NCBI RefSeq assembly: GCF_026262505.1
Contig: NC_067204.1
Coordinates: 9,953,797 to 10,017,796, forward strand
Reading direction: 5' to 3'
DNA: 64,000 nt
DNA from: Trichomonas vaginalis G3
Lineage: Eukaryota > Parabasalia > Trichomonadida > Trichomonadidae
This document shows, piece by piece, positions 42,659 through 53,550 of the stretch. The notes beneath the pieces were generated by a model, which worked only from the letters and a program-made list of their open reading frames with translations, did not search any database and was not told where the DNA came from. The stretch's first letter is position 1; each line of letters opens with the position of its first letter. The translations under genes were made by a program, and so were the position numbers.

Positions 42659-43518
42659 TTAATTTTTTGAATAATTTTTCAATATTTGAACAGTTTTCAT
42701 CAGAATTTAAATCTTTTCTGTAAGCTTCTAATAAGAAACAACAAAATCTGATAGTATTCACTAACAGTGATTAAATAAAACAAATAAATTACTCACAAAA
42801 TCTAGATTGAGAGGCGGTCAATGACTTTTGAGGGGAAATTAACGCATGGAATTTAATATTATTTAGGTTGATATTCTTGCTTATTATTTCAGAAAAAAAT
42901 CTTAAAAATTTCAATATGAAAATTGAAAGCAATTCAAAAAATTGCTAACATGTAAATTTTAATATCCTATGCATAATTTCATATTTTGAACATTTTTTAT
43001 TTTTGTTTAAAACTTAAAATTTTGCGAATTTAATATAATTTATAAAATATAATACGTATACATATTTAAAATACACTAAATTTAATTGTTAATTGACGTT
43101 TTTGGGAATGATTTTTATCAAAACATGCCTGAATCCGAAAATTTGAAAGAACGAATTACACAATCATATATGTAGAATTCAAAATACAAACTTAAAGATT
43201 GTATACGTTTAAAATTATTCAGATTGTGTTTGATTTCCACTCATTCTGTTTCTTTTGAACTCTAACACTAACATTTCATGATGATTACATGATCCATTTA
43301 TACATGGTTGAATTGTTCCAGATTCTACCAGAAAATCAATCCAAATTTCTCAATGCATTCATGTTGATTGGACAAAATTTAAAATTTATCAGCCTGTTTC
43401 CAGAGAAACTCATATATTCCCTAATGAAATGTAATTTTTGCTACATTTATTTCAATCAAATTTCAAAAAATTGACTGCAGAGCTTGAAAAGGTGATGAAT
43501 CATGTTGTTATTAGATGT
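42659..43518. other. intergenic, AT-rich, no gene seen
   Basis: Contains only short chance frames (for example 43289-43474) without protein-like composition. No RNA gene or repeat is recognised. Confidence 0.5.
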
Positions 43519-45076
43519 GTTGCATGCTAAGTAGTGTCAACGATAGAAATTGAGATCCTATTAATCGTCGAGGAAGTACAATTATTTTTTGGGCGAAAAA
43601 GTATCTTAAAATATGATTATTAATATGTTTTTAAAATAAAAAATTTGAAAGTTAATTTGAGATTCTCATATAATTTTTTGAATGAAAAAAATAAATATAG
43701 TCTATATGAGTTTTTGAATAATTACACTTGAGATATATCTAAAAAATAATTAAAAATAGAGTTTGAGAAGACTTTTCAAGGTGTAATGAAAAGTGTGATA
43801 TAGAAAATAATTATAGATATTTTAATTTTATATATTGTGCTAAGCATTATATTAAATTTTTAGGAAAACACTTTTCATAAGTATTCAATATTTGAAAATA
43901 CGCTCCAAAAAAGAATAGATTCTTTTATATTCGCTTATATAAAAGGAGACTCTCTATCAGATGCGAATGCCTGAATTCAGCACCTCTGATAGAGAGTTTC
44001 CTCTTATATAAGCAAATCTTTTTCATTCGTTTTTGTTAATATAAAAACATCAAAATCTACCAATATGAGAAATTAAACCCTGCGAGGCACCAGTCTAGAA
44101 CTGGCACTTCGCAGGGTTGAATTTCTCTTGACAAAATACAATAATCAAGTGCTCCAAAGTTTTCAAATTTTTATTAGGAATAGGAGCCTACAATGCACTG
44201 ATTATATATCAGTGCCTGGTAGGCTCCTATTCCTTCTCTAAATGGGAGAAACTTTGTTTGAATAAAATAACATGCGAACAAAGTTTCTCCCATTTAGAGT
44301 GGGATTTGGAGGGTGAGAGGTACATAGATAGACTATGTATCTCTCACCCTCCAATTCCCTCGGGAAAGTTCGAAAACTTTGGTGCAATCAGCAACGATTG
44401 CACCAAAGTTTTTGCGTTTAATTGAAGGAATTGCTCTTTATGATATATACAGTTACAATGCATATATCATAAGGAGCAATTCCTTCCAGATATCTGGCAA
44501 ACTTCCACGCAATGGTTCACAATTGCGAACAAGTTTTGTCATTTGTCAAGAGAAATTAAACCCTGCGAAGCGCCAGTTCTAGACTGGCACCTCGCAGGGT
44601 TTAATTTCTCATATTGGTAGCTTTTTATGTTTTTATATTAACAATAACTCATGAAAAAGATGCTTATATAAGAGGAAACTCTCTATCAGAGGTGCTGAAT
44701 TCAGGCATTCGCATCTGATAGAGAGTTTCCTTTTATATAAGCAAATATAAGAGAATCTATTTTTTTTTGGACCGTATTCTCAAATATTGAATAATTATGA
44801 AAAGTGTTTTTTTCTAAAAATCTCAGAATATATTTACAATAGTAAAATAAATAAGATATTTAAATTTATTTTTAAATGCTTTTTTATATGAGATTCTCAA
44901 AAGTTATATCAAAAGTCTGTTTTTTCTAAAATCTAATATCATAATCTATTTCTCATTTTAAGTACATCTTAATTCATTTTATTTTCTATATTTTTTCAAT
45001 ATTTTTGAGGGAATTGTGTTGCTTTCCCGACGATAAAATTGAGAGGTTTACACATTGACACTACTTAGCATGCAAC
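43519..45076. mobile_element. foldback/MITE-like element carrying nine hairpins
   Basis: Inverted ends 43519-43540 and 45055-45076 share 22 bases (beginning GTTGCATGCTAAGTAGTG), and weaker symmetry runs inward. The central 810 bp is a string of nine near-perfect hairpins. Hairpins 1 and 9, and 2 and 8, are inverted copies of each other, so the array is itself roughly palindromic. It has no coding capacity. No clear target duplication is seen (AGAT occurs on both sides). The open frame 44379-44582 arises from hairpin sequence and is not a gene. Confidence 0.75.
43933..44742. repeat. array of nine hairpins
   Basis: Approximate spans: 43933-44013, 44067-44127, 44176-44234, 44239-44297, 44309-44352, 44373-44412, 44424-44486, 44550-44610, 44662-44742. 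Arms are 16-30 bases with loops of 4-23 bases. Examples of arms are CCTGCGAGGCACCAG, GGAATAGGAGCCTAC and GGAGGGTGAGAGGTAC. The stems differ in sequence, are richer in G+C than the surroundings, and contain few mismatches. Confidence 0.9.
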
Positions 45077-45402
45077 AGATTTACTATTTCCAAAAAAATG
45101 CTCAAATTTGAATAGTTTTTAGAAAATTTGGAATTACGCTCCTTACATTATATATAATTAAATGTTTAAATTTTATTTATTTTTCCCTTTTAATTTTATA
45201 ACTTGCTCTATCAAAACTAACCTCTCAATTGAATGCCACAAAATCTAAGTAGTGAGGGTACACAAATTTTGTATGGAGTACGGTTCAATTTTTGAGAGCC
45301 TCACTACTTATATTTTGTGACTACCTTATTATTTCCCAAAAAAAAATTTTCTCAAAAGTTCAAAATAATTTTCATTCAAAAATTGAGGGATTTTTATATA
45401 AA
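45077..45402. repeat. intergenic with one further inverted repeat
   Basis: CACAAAATCTAAGTAGTGAG at about 45238 pairs with CTCACTACTTATATTTTGTG near 45300-45321. The word CTAAGTAGTG is shared with the ends of the hairpin element just upstream. The rest is AT-rich and empty. Confidence 0.6.
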
Positions 45403-45409
45403 TCATTAT
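45403..45409 (+). promoter_or_regulatory. initiator element TCATTAT
   Basis: Matches the trichomonad Inr (TCA+1 then pyrimidine, A/T). The transcript would start at A 45405, giving a 9-base leader before the ATG at 45414, a usual length in T. vaginalis. Confidence 0.65.
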
Positions 45410-45413
45410 TGCA

Positions 45414-47312
45414 ATGTTTTTCTTGCTAACGCATCTTATTAATTCAGGGCTTTATTACACCTTTAAGACAGATCCCGATAGAGCATTTGATTTCAGATAT
45501 GGAGAAGATTATCAAACAACATTTGATAATTTTGGCTGGCGAGTTCAATTAAGAACGAATACAACAAATCCATCAAATCCGGACAAAAACGTAACTTATA
45601 ACGCTCTATCAGAAAATAATGGATCAATTTCCGAGGAAAATTTAACATTTATTTCAAGATTCGATAAATCACTCGGCGACGATTATATTAGAGTCATATT
45701 TGATCTAACAAACAATGGAAATGAATCAAAGCTATTTGACATTGGCGTATATGCTGATATTCAAATTGGTGGTGACGATCTTGCTGCAGTCCTACCATTA
45801 ACGGATGGAAAAGGATTTTCAATGGAGAATAAAAAGGATCAGGATCCAAGAAAAGGAGATATACTTACCCTTCTTGTTAGAGATGGTTATGATGTTACCA
45901 ATGTTGACACTTTATATTGGGGACGATATTATGACGATCGTTCTGAAATTGGTAGAAATGTTTCAAATCCAGATGAGCCTTTGGAAAATACAGATTCAGT
46001 ATTTGAAATCTCATGGATCGGAAGAGTTATTAAACCAGGAGAGAAACAATCATTCAATGTTCTTTTGATAGTAGGAAACAAAATTAAACTGCCACCAATT
46101 ATTCACGTCAATTCTTTCAATAAAGCTCAAATAAACGAAACAACCTTTACAGTTGAAGGAACTTTTGCTTCCGTTTATGATGACTCGAAGATTGACCTCG
46201 ATTATAAATATGGAGATGATGGCACAGAGCATAAACTTGATTCATTGGATGCATCAAATGGAGAAAAAACAAAACATTTTTCAATTCCACTTCAATGTGG
46301 TCCATCAAAGACGAAAACTCTTTATATTTGGGCCTTGGATGAAGGTAGGAGACGATCCAACTATGAGACAACAATCATTAGCACAGTAAAACCATCAATT
46401 ACAATTGATCATCCACCTGCAAATGGTTATACAGTTGGAAGCGACATTAAAATAAAGGTCAAACTCAGTGATGACACATCTGCAAGAATTGTTTATGAGT
46501 TAGATGGCAAAGTTGTTCAAGGTGAATTGATTGAAATAAATAATGAAGAAAAGACCAAAGAAATCGTCATAAACACTGCAAATCTTTCTCTCTCCGAACA
46601 CTCATTGAAAGTTTATGTGGAAGATGAATATGGCTATAGAAGTGAGTTAAATCATGATTTCAAATTTAGTGTTGATGACAAGCCTCGTGCAACAGTAAAA
46701 GAAACACCAGTTTTTACTGAAAACTCGGCTAAAAGAGGTTATTCTACAACAGTAAACATGAAAATAAATAATCCTACAAACTCGACATACAAAGTCAAAG
46801 CAGAATTTGAAGGCCATGAATACATAGTCGATGTTCCACCATCCAAAGACAAAGAATATAGTGAAGTTTCATTAAATATCACTGTTCCTGAAGGAACAGA
46901 ACCAGGTAAGCATCCAGTATCAGTCACTGTTTTAGATCCTGAAGGATCTCCAATAGATTCATACAACCTTGAGCTCGATGTTCTTCCGGGATCACGCAGA
47001 GAAGAAATAGAACAAAAAGAACCTGAAAAACCTAAAAATAAGAATTTGTGGATAATAATTGGCTCTATTGCAGCTGCTTTTCTAATCGCCAGTTCTATGA
47101 TATTATACTTCATATTCAAGAAACGGGATGATGATGAGGAAGAAGAGCAGGGTGAGAAAAAGACAGACTATGTTGATGCAATTGAGATCAATGAAGAAAC
47201 AGTTCTTACTTCAATGGATCAAGCAGAACAACAAAAGCAGCAAAAAGTATTCACAATTAATATTGATAATGGTGAAGGTGAAGAAATTTCAAATGATGAA
47301 TTTGTTTTGTAA
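45414..47312 (+). CDS. type I membrane protein, surface-type, paralogue of the interrupted gene
   Basis: Encodes 632 residues. A short hydrophobic start (MFFLLTHLINSG) could be a signal peptide. It is followed by an N-terminal domain (about residues 20-215) with many NxS/T sites, then Ig-like beta repeats (about 220-530). One membrane segment follows near 543-566 (LWIIIGSIAAAFLIASSMIL), then a roughly 65-residue acidic tail with DYVDAIEINEETV and a final SNDEFVL. The ORF is uninterrupted and has an initiator element at the right distance. It is likely exposed on the cell surface. The conserved tail with an EEFVL-like end could bind a cytosolic partner; this is inference. Domain names cannot be fixed by eye. 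Confidence 0.85.
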   Translation: MFFLLTHLINSGLYYTFKTDPDRAFDFRYGEDYQTTFDNFGWRVQLRTNTTNPSNPDKNVTYNALSENNGSISEENLTFISRFDKSLGDDYIRVIFDLTNNGNESKLFDIGVYADIQIGGDDLAAVLPLTDGKGFSMENKKDQDPRKGDILTLLVRDGYDVTNVDTLYWGRYYDDRSEIGRNVSNPDEPLENTDSVFEISWIGRVIKPGEKQSFNVLLIVGNKIKLPPIIHVNSFNKAQINETTFTVEGTFASVYDDSKIDLDYKYGDDGTEHKLDSLDASNGEKTKHFSIPLQCGPSKTKTLYIWALDEGRRRSNYETTIISTVKPSITIDHPPANGYTVGSDIKIKVKLSDDTSARIVYELDGKVVQGELIEINNEEKTKEIVINTANLSLSEHSLKVYVEDEYGYRSELNHDFKFSVDDKPRATVKETPVFTENSAKRGYSTTVNMKINNPTNSTYKVKAEFEGHEYIVDVPPSKDKEYSEVSLNITVPEGTEPGKHPVSVTVLDPEGSPIDSYNLELDVLPGSRREEIEQKEPEKPKNKNLWIIIGSIAAAFLIASSMILYFIFKKRDDDEEEEQGEKKTDYVDAIEINEETVLTSMDQAEQQKQQKVFTINIDNGEGEEISNDEFVL

Positions 47313-47792
47313 CACTCAATGAATAAAGATTAATATTTTCATGAATATTGACATTTTTTTTCTAATAAATACTTGAATTCAAGATGACTTTTATTAAAAA
47401 AGCCTTCAAGTTTTCAATAAATCACAGCCATGTTAAAAGACAGAAATTAAAATAATGTTAATGATAATCATTATACAATCTCAATTTTTGAGAACAAGTC
47501 GATGCTTCATTCAAAATTGATAGGCATAAAAAATAATTCTCATTTGAAATAATAATATTGATAAAAATACTCTATGCATGAAAAATAATTTGGTATAAAC
47601 AATCAATTCTGCTATTCATTGAAATATGATTCCTCTGATTTTTCAAAAGGTATTCAAAAATCGAAAAATAATCTTTTCAATTTTCTATTTCGATTATAAT
47701 CAATCAAGTTCTAATAAGGAATTCATGCTGCAGATTTCATCATAATAAACCGAATTCGTTTTATTTTATAAATAACAATAAAACAAATTTCT
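47313..47792. other. intergenic, AT-rich, no gene seen
   Basis: Spacer between two related surface-protein genes. No frame or repeat worth listing. Confidence 0.5.
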
Positions 47793-47797
47793 TCACT
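47793..47797 (+). promoter_or_regulatory. initiator element TCACT
   Basis: Fits the Inr pattern and sits immediately before the ATG at 47799, giving a very short leader. Confidence 0.5.
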
Positions 47798-47798
47798 G

Positions 47799-48227
47799 AT
47801 GTTCCTTTTCTCTTTAACTTTTACTAGTTTGACATCATCCATACACAATGATGTTAAATCCCCATTAGAGATATATAGAAACTCATTGAATGATGAGAGC
47901 ACATCTGTATTTTCTATTGAATACGGTCCACAGATCGAGGAAGAAAATGTAACACAAGGTGGAGAAGTTAGCATTAAAACAACATATAAGCTTTCGGTTG
48001 AAACCCCAAAATACAAAATTCGAGTTACCTTAGGCGATAAAAGTGTAGAAAAAGAACTAGAAAAAACAGAAACTGAAAAGAACATAACCATAAATATCAC
48101 AATTCCAGACAATACTTCTGTTGGAAACTTTACTTTCAATGTCTCTGTTGTAATTGCAAACACACCAGAAGAAGTAACAAATCATTCTGTATATGTTAAG
48201 GGTGCCCCCGTATGTACGTTTATTTGA
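47799..48227 (+). pseudogene. truncated secreted/surface protein of the same family
   Basis: A signal-peptide-like start (MFLFSLTFTSLTSS) is followed by one Ig-like domain (about residues 36-132) with NITINITIPDNTSVGNFTF. This phrase matches the third beta domain of 45414-47312 (LNITVPEGTEPGKHPVSV). The host-derived coding part ends near 48199, where a TTAA-flanked element begins. The stop codon at 48225 lies in that element. Membrane segment and tail are missing. It may be a gene fragment cut by the insertion or a short secreted derivative. Confidence 0.6.
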
Positions 48228-49239
48228 GAGGAGGATTACCCTCTCAATTTTGAGGGATTCGTTAGTTTATTTTCTCGATGAATATGCAATAAAATTTGAT
48301 TTTTACCTTATCAATATACTTCATATAATATACACATGTTCATGTAAAAACTTTTTCCCAAAATCCTCAGGAATTAAGGGATTTTTGAATTTTAAGAATT
48401 TTTTTCGAATTTTTTCGAAAAAAAAACATTTTCAGAACAGCCTTAACGGCTAAGATTTAGGAACAATGTTAAGTATCAAAAAGAAAGGAGGTCTGATATA
48501 GACAACATATATCGTTGAAGGTTGAAAAAATCTCTAATATTTGAGCCCAAAATTTCAAATTTTAATTTTTGAAAAAAGAGGCCACCCGTATGTACGTTTA
48601 TTTGAGAGGAGGAGGATTATATTTTTGAAAGGGTGAAACATTATGAATATGTTAATTATATAATAATATGTATTATTATAAAAAAGAAAAAATAAAGCAC
48701 GTTAAAATTTTTCTTTCTTGATTTTTTACAAAATCTACTTAGAATTATGCAAAATATGACTAAATAATTATAAATTTCAAGTTAAATTTTAATTTTGATA
48801 AATAATTTAAATTTCAAAATATCAAGTTCGGTTCGACTATGTATGTAGTAATTCCTCAATAAAGTGCCAAAACCCTATTAAAATATATGAACATTTTCAA
48901 CATTTTAATGTTTTTATTTAAAAATTTGATGGAATATGAGCTTCAAACAATTATTATGTAAATAAAATAATTAAATATATGTATTTATTCGTATTACAAC
49001 CGTAGTAAGTCGATTCTTCCTTTCTTCTACTGAGTTTTGAATTTGATTTCGAATTGGAAAGAGATTCAAAGGGAAAATACTAGCGGATAAAAACTACCTC
49101 CATGAAAGGGTCATAATGGAGTCAAGTTGTATTTTTTGATATTTTTTGCTTTTCGAGCCTAAATAGGTAGCCAAGATAATGCCTAAAAATAAGATTCTAA
49201 ATTCTGAAGTTTACATGATCCTCTCGTGTGCACCCTTAA
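48196..49239. mobile_element. non-autonomous TTAA-flanked DNA element, about 1.04 kb
   Basis: Body 48200-49235, flanked by TTAA at 48196-48199 and 49236-49239. The ends start GGGTGC in inverted orientation, and GAGAGGA occurs a little inside both. A phrase CCCGTATGTACGTTTATTTG, followed by AGAGGAGGA, recurs in direct orientation at about 48206 and 48586. There is no transposase. TTAA targets are used by piggyBac and Kolobok families; which applies here is open. Confidence 0.6.
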
Positions 49240-49266
49240 ATATTTTTATTCTTATATAATGATATT

Positions 49267-50880
49267 ATGTTTTTGCACCATATGAAACAAGAAGTTCGAC
49301 TGTTTCATTACAATTACTTAATCGTGCAATATGAAGAGCGGTATCTCCCCATTTATTTTTTTCATTGATATTTGCACCATGTGAAATAAGAAGTTCAGCT
49401 ATTTCTTTCCTATTTTCATATGCTGCAATATGAAGAGCGGTTTGACCATAATTATCTTTTTCATTGATGTTTATACCATGTGAAATAAGAAGTTCGGCGG
49501 CTTCTTTGCAATAATTTTTGCTGCATAATAAAGAGCGGTTTGTCCATTATTATCTTTTTCATTGATATTTATACCATGCGAAATAAGAAGTTCGGCTGTT
49601 TCTATACTATTATTTAGTGCTGCAATATGAAGAGCGGCTCCTCCATTATTATCTTTTTCATTGATATTTGCACCATGCGAAATAAGAAGTTCGGCAGTTT
49701 CTTTACTATTATGAGTTGCTGCAATATGAAGAGCGGTTTCTCCGGATATATCTTTTTCTTCGATATTTGCCCCATGCAAAATAAGAAATTCGGCAGTTTC
49801 TTTACTATTAGATCTTACTGCATAATGAAGAGTAGTTTTTCCAAAATTATCCTTTTCATTTATATTTGCACCATGTGAAATAAGAAATTCGGCTGTTTCT
49901 TTACTATTATATTGTGCTGCAATATGAAGAGTAGTTTGTCCAAATTCATCTTTTTCATTGATATTTATACCATTTGAAAGAAAATATTCACAAAGAGATG
50001 GAATATTAAATATCACCGAAATATAAAAGCATGTGTAAACATTATTAGTTTGATCGAAATAAACTAAAAATGATTCAATATTATTATACTGTGCACAATA
50101 ATCTAAAACTATCTCTAAATGGTATTCATTCATCAAGAATGTAACAAAATCTATATTGTGTGAAATAATTGCATATTTCATGCATTCTTCATCTGGCGTT
50201 TGATATTTCAAACATTCACTCATGATTTCTGGATTTCCTCCTAAAAATGAAAATTTAAGACATGTTCGAGTTATTTCTGATTGAAATTTCGTTCTTAATA
50301 ACTTGAAACAATCAACAGCTCCATGATAACAACATAATTCAAGTAATGAATATCCTCTAGGATAAAAATCAATTGGATATAATCTGCTTTCAAGTTTTTG
50401 ATCTTTATCAAATCCATCTCTTTCAGTGAATGCAATGAATCTTTCTAAGTCATTATACATAATTGCTCTGTAAATTGTATCTTCTGAATGAATTTCAAGA
50501 TTTTCTGTGTTAATTTTTTCAAAATCATTAGATTTGTCTAATTTAATTCCATATTCTTTGTAAAACAGGAAGTTTGAAACAGGTTCAACTTTTCTGACAT
50601 CTGTGACATGGTAATCATCAGATATGTGTTTGGCAAGAGATAAATATGACTTTGTATAGCGATTATTATACGGAATTATATTTAAAATGTCTCGAATAAT
50701 TATTTGTGGTGGATGTTTATTTGAATCAATCAATTCTGTTTTGATCAGTTTGTAAATTGAGTTTAAATCTTCTTCATTTTCAGTTTTCAGCTGATATAAC
50801 GCATTATATGAATCAATGTAGTATTTGTAGATACTTCGAAGTTCGCTGAATTTATTTGGATGAATGTCTTTGTCGGACAT
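49267..50880 (-). pseudogene. DUF3447-type ankyrin-repeat protein, one frameshift
   Basis: Starts MSDKDIHPNKFSELRSIYKY, the usual N-terminus of the expanded T. vaginalis DUF3447 family. A DUF3447-type region follows (about residues 120-310), then seven or more ankyrin repeats of the NEKDNNGQTALHIAA type. The ATG at 50880 is preferred over 50907, because the initiator TCATTTTTC lies between them. Near 49511-49519 the frame slips by one base in an A/T run (after TALYYAAK). Ankyrin coding then goes on in the next frame to a stop at about 49267. The rest is intact, so this may be a recent pseudogene or a sequencing slip in a homopolymer. Ankyrin repeats mediate protein binding. Confidence 0.85.
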
Positions 50881-51190
50881 GAATAATTTTTTTTTGAAAA
50901 ATGACAAATTTGTATTTTAACATATAAATATCTTTTAAAGTCATTATAATAAATAAATATAAATATTGTGTTATACATTTGGAAATCAATGATCACAAAG
51001 ATTTCGGAAATAAAATTTTGAACTTTAATTAAGATCATATCATATGTATTAAATGACACAATAACAATATGAAAGTCGAAATCAATAAGATTTACATCCA
51101 GATGATTATCTTCAAACAAACAAAATTATACAAGTCACTTCAAGGAAACCATTACATTTGATGTTTCAATGAACCTAACAATAATTTTAA
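50881..51190. repeat. duplicated upstream region of the ankyrin genes
   Basis: These 310 bases match 56825-57134 almost base for base, so the duplication includes the promoter. A reading frame of 110 codons occurs in both copies but overlaps the gene start, lacks its own initiator and is probably chance. Confidence 0.8.
50898..50904 (-). promoter_or_regulatory. initiator element TCATTTT (ankyrin gene 1)
   Basis: On the minus strand the Inr starts the transcript 22 bases before the ATG at 50880. An identical arrangement precedes the second ankyrin gene (56842-56848). Confidence 0.65.
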
Positions 51191-51767
51191 TGCTGATGTT
51201 CATCAGCTGTTTGAAAATTTAAAAATTAAACGTCAAATGAAAAAGAAAAAGAAAACAAAAACAAAAATAAAACAAATCCCAGTCATAGAATAGCTATTGG
51301 CGTTAATACATTTCGAAATAACTCAAATCTTAAGTCCATATATGTGTTCATAATTCTACCACTCTACTTGCCTTATATCGTTTTGCTTGAAAACCAAATT
51401 TGCAAAGCGTGAGATTTGAAGAAATATATAATACATCTTTGGAATTTGATGGTAGAGTTTTCTATAAATCACAATAACTCCTTGAAATATTTTTGTCAGC
51501 TTAATCTCTTAAACCGATGGTTGCGATAAACTATCAGTAAAGAAAGAGTGAATTCGCATTCCAAGTTCACTTCTTTCTTCATTTTGATGTAAACTTCATT
51601 ATCAAGTTCTAAAACATTTTTTAGAGATTTTAAATGGTTTATATGAGAAAAACATCTTACGTACTCTTTATTTTTATATTCCGAATAGCTAGGATGTGGT
51701 TTATCGAATAAAAATTGATGTGTTTATTTTTATTGACGTTATTTGAATTCCATGTGAATTTCATCGT
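51191..51767. other. intergenic between divergent genes, no gene seen
   Basis: AT-rich, with an A/G-rich run near 51238-51275. It must hold the promoter of the DnaJ gene, but no clear initiator is found at the expected distance. Confidence 0.5.
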
Positions 51768-51908
51768 ATGACTACCTTTATACTAATTTTAAATTTCGGA
51801 ATATGGAAGGCATCCAAGAATGAGTCAGATTATATTTGGCCTCATCCCTTGAAATCAAATAAAATTGAGAAGCTTACATGTTTTCAGAATTTAATTCCCT
51901 CCTCTTGG

Positions 51909-53483
51909 ATGTTTTTCCTTTTAGTATCGAGGATTCTTTCAGAGAGTGGAGATGCTGATATCATTCAGTCATACATGGATGAGAAAAATTACCAGGGTGC
52001 AGTTCAATATGCCACTCAAGTTATAATTTCTCCAAATTTCTCACCAAATGAAATTAGTATTTACTATCTTCGTGGTCAGAGCAACTATCAGCTTCATAAT
52101 TTCGTTGAAGCCATTGAAGATTTCGACCGTGTTCTTAATAGCACAAAATCAGACCAAAAAATGCGTAAGAACGCACACAAATCACGTGGTTTCTGCAATA
52201 TTAACACTGGCAAAATCGAACAGGCTAAGATTGACCAACAAAAAGCCGAAGATGAAGAACTGACCAAATTCTACAATGAAATCGATGCTCTTTACACCCA
52301 GATCAAGACAGCCACTACAGAAGGCAAATACGACGTCGTGTTCCAAGCCTACGACACCCTCGCTGAAAAATGCAGATATTCCTTAGATATGAAGATTGAA
52401 GCTGCCAAGTATGCATTGAAACTTGGTCTTGAGGACAAGTTCCTTGAGATTTCCACAAAGGTTGTCGAACTCGAGCCATCAAACCTCGAAATTCTCGAAC
52501 TTCGTGGTATTTATTTCTTATGCAACGCTGACCACGATTTTGCCAAGCGCCACTTACTCACATGCGCTAAGAAGGCCAAGGACAAATCGAAATGCCAGAA
52601 ATTGAACCGCTACAACAACGAATTTCAGAATTATTTCAACAAATTCGCCGAAGCAGAGAACACCTCCAACGTTGAAGATGCTTCCAAGTTCTACGAGAAG
52701 GTCCATAAAATCGCAAACGGAGCTTGCAAGAACACATCCAAACTTTGGGTCAAAGCTGAGACTTTGAAAGCCAGAACAATGGCCATCAATGGAACAATTA
52801 GAGGCGCCATATCATACCTTAACGATCTCGACGACGCTTTTCCAAATAATACCGATGTTTTCACTGCAAGAGCTGATATCAACTTTAATCAAGGCGATAT
52901 TGACGAAGCGAACCGCGATTATCAAGCAGCAAAGCGTATCGATGATAAAATACAACACGTTAACGACAGAATTCTAGAAATTTTCAATATCCATGAAGCC
53001 GAGCGAAATGTCAACTACTACGAGCTCCTTAACCTCTCACACGACTTTACAAAGACACAATTAAAGGATGCCATGCGCAAAGCAACACGCCTTTACCATC
53101 CAGATCAATATTCAGATCCAGCCAAGAAGAAAGAATGCGAAAGGATGATGGCGAAGATCAACAGAGGTGTAGAAATCCTCGGTGACCCTGTAAAACGCGC
53201 TGTCTACGATTCTGGCGACGATCCAGATAATCCAGGTTTCAAAGCTCAACAAGAGAAGCAGAGAGCTGAAGAAGAAAGACTCAAACGTGAAGCTGAAGAG
53301 GCTAAGCTTGCTAGAGAACAAGCAGCTAAAGCAGCTGAAGGATTAAACGATGAAAAGAAGGCACAGTTACTTAATTCAGACAACATCAACCCACCAAGAC
53401 ATTTCGTCTTCAGGGGAATTGATTTCGGAAACAATGGAAATCCATTCGGTATCAATGGAAACCCTTGGATTGTAGACCTCTAA
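51909..53483 (+). CDS. TPR-DnaJ co-chaperone, DNAJC3/P58IPK-like
   Basis: From the ATG at 51909 the protein has 524 residues. A hydrophobic start (MFFLLVSRILSESG) suggests entry to the endoplasmic reticulum. TPR repeats fill about residues 15-360. The J domain at about 365-430 keeps the HPD motif (RLYHPDQYSD), which stimulates Hsp70 ATPase. A charged coiled coil (QQEKQRAEEERLKREAEEAK) and a Gly/Asn-rich end (GNNGNPFGINGNPW) follow. TPRs then a J domain is the layout of DNAJC3, which delivers unfolded clients to BiP. An in-frame ATG at 51768 would add 47 residues; the internal start is preferred because it puts the signal-like segment first. The stop overlaps TAAA. Confidence 0.88.
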   Translation: MFFLLVSRILSESGDADIIQSYMDEKNYQGAVQYATQVIISPNFSPNEISIYYLRGQSNYQLHNFVEAIEDFDRVLNSTKSDQKMRKNAHKSRGFCNINTGKIEQAKIDQQKAEDEELTKFYNEIDALYTQIKTATTEGKYDVVFQAYDTLAEKCRYSLDMKIEAAKYALKLGLEDKFLEISTKVVELEPSNLEILELRGIYFLCNADHDFAKRHLLTCAKKAKDKSKCQKLNRYNNEFQNYFNKFAEAENTSNVEDASKFYEKVHKIANGACKNTSKLWVKAETLKARTMAINGTIRGAISYLNDLDDAFPNNTDVFTARADINFNQGDIDEANRDYQAAKRIDDKIQHVNDRILEIFNIHEAERNVNYYELLNLSHDFTKTQLKDAMRKATRLYHPDQYSDPAKKKECERMMAKINRGVEILGDPVKRAVYDSGDDPDNPGFKAQQEKQRAEEERLKREAEEAKLAREQAAKAAEGLNDEKKAQLLNSDNINPPRHFVFRGIDFGNNGNPFGINGNPWIVDL

Positions 53484-53550
53484 ATGACGGAATTTTAATA
53501 TGATGTGGAATAAAAACTTTATTATATATTAATCATTTTTTTCTTTTGTT

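Noticed and set aside
44379-44582. 67-codon frame in the hairpin array
   Set aside because: It is made of hairpin arms and would be a chance frame.
50787-51119. 110-codon frame upstream of the ankyrin gene (also 56731-57063)
   Set aside because: It is conserved only because the whole region is duplicated, overlaps the gene start, and has no initiator of its own.
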